From Bacillota bacterium (GTDB taxonomy: Bacteria; Bacillota; Clostridia; Acetivibrionales; DTU013), in assembly GCA_023435805.1 (NCBI GenBank), contig JAEZMC010000084.1:1-8315 (forward strand): DNA of 8,315 nt, in the 5' to 3' direction. The notes beneath the pieces are model-generated. The model did not search any database. It was not told where the DNA came from and saw only the letters and a list, made by a program, of their open reading frames with translations. A program made the translations under genes and the position numbers. Position 1 is the first letter of the stretch. Every line of letters starts with the position of its first letter. Below are positions 6,181-8,315 of this stretch, in pieces.

Positions 6181-7256
6181 TGCCCGATCACCTCCTCTTT
6201 TTTCTTTTTACCGAACCGCTTCCGGAAAAACCGGATGACGGCGTCCAGTGAGAATTCCTTTGACCCCATGATGCCCTGGCTGTAGAACAGCACGACGATC
6301 ATGATGATGACGGAGAAAACGACCTTGCGGAAGCCGGAACGCATTAACGGCACCTGGAACGAGCCGATAAAGGTTTCGGCGTCAAGGAACCTCAACCACC
6401 ACTCGCTGCATGCGATAAACAGGAAAGCTGACAGGCAGCTGCCCGAAATGGACCCGATTCCGCCGATTACAACAATCAGAAGGATCTCATAGGTCATGCT
6501 GGCCTTGAAAGCGGACGCCTGCACTGTTGTCTGGTACATGGCCAGCAGGGCTCCGCCTATCCCCGCGAAGAAGGAGCTTATCGTAAACGCAAGCTGCTTA
6601 TGCTTCAGAAGGTTGATGCCCATCGCTTCCGCCGCGATCTCATCGTCGCGGATCGCCTTGAAGGCGCGCCCATACGAGGAGTTGATCAGAAGGACGATGA
6701 CAGCGATGCAGATCCCTGCGACGGCGAACGGGAATATGGTGGAGGAAAAGACGGGAAATTTACGCAGCAGTTTGGAGGCGTTTGTAACAGGCCCGAGCTT
6801 GTCCCACTGGAATACCGCACGTATGATCTCAGCAAAGCCAAGTGTGGCGATTGCCAGATAGTCGCTTTTCAGCTTCAGTACAGGTAAACCTATCAGGAAG
6901 GCGAAAACGGCTGCAGCCAATCCCGCCATGATAATGGCGGCGAAAACGGGTACGGTGAAGCCGATGATACCGCCGTCAAAGTATTGATATACGGCGGCGC
7001 GGGAATTCAGCGGTATGGTGAAGATTGCATAGGTGTACGCGCCGATCAGCATAAATCCCGCCTGACCCAGCGAAAACAGACCGGTAAAACCGTTCAGGAG
7101 GTTCATGGACACTGCTACGAGAGCAAATATCGCACCCTTCTTCAGTACCACAAAAAGCATGGAGGAAGCCGGCAGTACCTGCTCCAAAACAAATAATATG
7201 ATGAACATTGCCGCGATCAGGGCGGCTGATATGATTATTTTTCTATTCCTGTCCAT
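6177..7256 (-). CDS. livM: Branched-chain amino acid ABC transporter permease LivM
   Basis: This 359-residue membrane protein has about eight to ten hydrophobic segments and is one of the two channel-forming subunits. Family motifs are NLLNGFTGLFSLGQAGFM (52-69) with GAYTYAIF (72-79), SDYLAIATLGFAEIIRAV (131-148), and the ATPase-contacting loop SYGRAFKAIRDDEIAAEAMG (194-213). IGGIGSISGSC (264-274) is the conserved late motif. The protein ends in a strongly basic cytoplasmic tail (RFFRKRFGKKKKEE, 342-355), part of whose coding sequence also holds the livG ribosome binding site. Where many LivM proteins have a glycine-rich TGG/TNG segment after the SDYLAIATLGF region, this one has GPVTNASKLLRKFP (155-168). 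The ATG at 7256 lies 8 nt after the livH stop, with AGGTGA a few bases upstream as a modest SD. Confidence 0.95.
   Translation of the reverse strand: MDRNRKIIISAALIAAMFIILFVLEQVLPASSMLFVVLKKGAIFALVAVSMNLLNGFTGLFSLGQAGFMLIGAYTYAIFTIPLNSRAAVYQYFDGGIIGFTVPVFAAIIMAGLAAAVFAFLIGLPVLKLKSDYLAIATLGFAEIIRAVFQWDKLGPVTNASKLLRKFPVFSSTIFPFAVAGICIAVIVLLINSSYGRAFKAIRDDEIAAEAMGINLLKHKQLAFTISSFFAGIGGALLAMYQTTVQASAFKASMTYEILLIVVIGGIGSISGSCLSAFLFIACSEWWLRFLDAETFIGSFQVPLMRSGFRKVVFSVIIMIVVLFYSQGIMGSKEFSLDAVIRFFRKRFGKKKKEEVIGQ
6186..6195 (-). promoter_or_regulatory. Very strong ribosome binding site of livG
   Basis: GGAGGTGATC on the minus strand matches ten consecutive bases of the complement of the bacterial 16S rRNA 3' end. 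It sits 10 nt (counted from GGAGG) before the livG ATG and lies within the last codons of livM. It fixes the livG start and suggests that livG is translated efficiently on its own as well as by coupling. Confidence 0.85.
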
Positions 7257-7264
7257 AGCTTCAC

Positions 7265-8149
7265 CTAAACCTTATCCACAGATTTCTCACCGAAAAGCCC
7301 TGTGGGCTTGGCGACAAGAATAATGATCAGCAGTGCGAAAGTAAAGGCATCTGAAAAGGTTGTCCACCCCAGCCCCTTGATGATGTTCTCACAAATACCG
7401 ATGATGAAGGCGCCCACCACTGCTCCGGGTATGCTCCCGATACCGCCGAACACAGCTGCAACAAAAGCCTTCAGGCCCGGCATGGCACCGGCTATAGGCG
7501 TTACAGTCGTGTAGTTTGTAAAGTATAGCAGCGAGCTGACGGCTGCAAGGAACGAGCCGATGATGAAGGTCGCGCTGATGACGGAATTGATTTTGATCCC
7601 CATGAGACGGCTTGTTTCAAAATCCCTTGAAACAGCGCGCATTGCCATGCCGATCTTGGTATATTTTATAAGCAGAACCAGTGCGGCGACCAGAATAATT
7701 GTAAGAACAGGCGTAACAATGGTTACGATCTTGGTCGTGGCGGTACCGATGCCGACTGAATTGCTGATCAAGGGAACGGTGGGTTACTGTTTGGCCAGGC
7801 CGCTCGTGAAATACCACGCACAGTTCTGGAGGAGATAGGATACCCCGATGGCGCTTATCATAATGGACATGCGCGGTGCCGAACGCAGCGGCTTGTAGGC
7901 TACCCGTTCGATTATGAAGCCCAGCAGCACGGTCAGGATAATAACCAGCGGAATGGAAACATAAAGCGGTGTAGTTGCTGAAAGATAAACCATAATAAAG
8001 CCTGCGACCATGAAAATTTCGCCGTGGGCGAAGTTGATCAGCCTGAGTATTCCGTACACCATCGTATACCCTATGGCGATAAGCGCATACTGACCGCCGA
8101 CTGATATGCCGGCCAGTATATACGGCAGATTAGCGTTAAATAAATCCAT
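7265..8149 (-). pseudogene. livH: LivH branched-chain amino acid ABC permease, interrupted by an in-frame TAA
   Basis: The gene is full length for LivH (294 codons plus stop), but codon 122 is TAA (7784-7786). The same frame continues on both sides without any shift. The first part (121 residues) carries the LivH hallmarks GYTMVYGILRLINFAHGEIF (27-46), ERVAYKPLR (81-89) and ISAIGVSYLLQN (98-109). The second part carries KIGMAMRAVSRDFETSRLMG (165-184), the ATPase-contacting loop, and FGGIGSIPGAVVGAFIIG near the C-terminus. Neither part alone has all the membrane helices of a permease. The ATG is supported by GGAGG at 8157-8161, 7 nt upstream. A TTG at 7769-7771 could in theory restart translation, but it has no SD. 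A nonsense mutation is the simplest reading (TAC, TAT or CAA to TAA would each need one change). A base-calling error or readthrough are alternatives. LivH normally pairs with LivM in the membrane. Confidence 0.85.
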
Positions 8150-8203
8150 AATGGAACCTCCGTTTGCGACTGTCCCGAAACGAGTTCCTGCTGAGAAAAT
8201 TGC

Positions 8204-8226
8204 GGCTGCTCATTTCCGAGGCAGCC
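8204..8226 (-). other. Hairpin in the livH leader
   Basis: GGCTGC (8204-8209) and GCAGCC (8221-8226) are perfect 6-bp arms around an 11-nt loop. They lie about 55 nt before the livH start. On the minus strand the stem is followed by GCAATTTTCTC, a weak T-rich tail, so partial termination is possible but not well supported. Confidence 0.3.
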
Positions 8227-8256
8227 TATTTTTCGGTCAAACAGGATAAACAGAAC

Positions 8257-8282
8257 GTGGCGGGGAGATAAGCCCCCGCCAC
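8257..8282 (-). terminator. GC-rich intergenic hairpin upstream of livH
   Basis: GTGGCGGGG (8257-8265) and CCCCGCCAC (8274-8282) form a perfect 9-bp stem with an 8-nt loop. On the minus strand the stem is followed by GTTCTGTTTATCC rather than a clean T run. It is therefore better read as a leaky terminator or an mRNA 3'-end stabilising hairpin. Such a structure between a binding-protein gene and its permease genes would keep the binding protein more abundant. Only the hairpin itself is seen. Confidence 0.55.
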
Positions 8283-8295
8283 ACATTGCCGGGAT

Positions 8296-8315
8296 TTATG
8301 ATAATTGCTGCAGTC
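8296..8315 (-). CDS. Possible last codons of an upstream gene (livJ-like binding protein inferred from position)
   Basis: One minus-strand frame entering the window reads LQQLS and then stops at TAA (8296-8298), 13 nt before the hairpin at 8257-8282. The position suits the end of a substrate-binding protein gene preceding livH. Five codons carry no family signal, so the identity rests on operon layout alone. Confidence 0.25.

Noticed and set aside
7265..7771. Second half of livH as an independent gene starting at TTG
   Set aside because: There is no SD before the TTG, and the segment is plainly the C-terminal part of LivH in the same frame as the first half. It is reported as one interrupted gene.
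7784..7786. TAA reassigned to an amino acid
   Set aside because: livG ends normally at TAA, and the other genes end at TAG or TGA where expected for their families. Standard bacterial code fits, and TAA is not a selenocysteine or pyrrolysine codon.

Overview
The window looks like chromosomal DNA from a Clostridia-type Firmicute. Three things suggest this: strong Shine-Dalgarno sequences (one matches ten bases of the anti-SD complement), a TetM-like translational GTPase fused to a YacP/Rae1-type NYN nuclease, and compact operons ending in U-tract terminators. I cannot name a genus. No tRNA, rRNA, CRISPR array, insertion sequence or transposase is visible.

Layout. Positions 2-2653 (+) hold a long gene, cut at its 5' edge by the window. 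It encodes a TetM/EF-G-like ribosome-binding GTPase with an extra C-terminal NYN domain. It converges on a GNAT acetyltransferase gene at 2756-3262 (-). The short gap between them carries an intrinsic terminator for the acetyltransferase, whose arm also takes part in a competing 12-bp inverted repeat. A RarD-type DMT-superfamily transporter follows at 3502-4413 (-), with its own likely promoter and an operator-like dyad. From 4608 to the right edge (-) lies a branched-chain amino acid type ABC importer operon in the order livH-livM-livG-livF. The livG and livF start codons overlap the preceding genes, and a strong terminator follows livF. A hairpin upstream of livH, and a possible last few codons of another gene at the right edge, fit a substrate-binding protein gene (livJ-like) lying just outside.

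How the genes work together. LivH and LivM would form the membrane channel, LivG and LivF the two ATPases, and an unseen lipoprotein would deliver leucine/isoleucine/valine or a related amide or amino acid. livH contains an in-frame TAA at codon 122, with the same frame continuing to a normal C-terminus. As read, the importer therefore lacks an intact LivH, while the other three genes look intact. This implies a recent nonsense mutation, readthrough, or a sequence error.

The most interesting item is the GTPase-nuclease fusion. It puts an A-site-binding GTPase and a domain resembling the A-site mRNA endonuclease Rae1 in one chain, and its domain IV tip differs from that of true tetracycline-protection proteins. 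This suggests ribosome rescue or mRNA surveillance rather than simple drug resistance.
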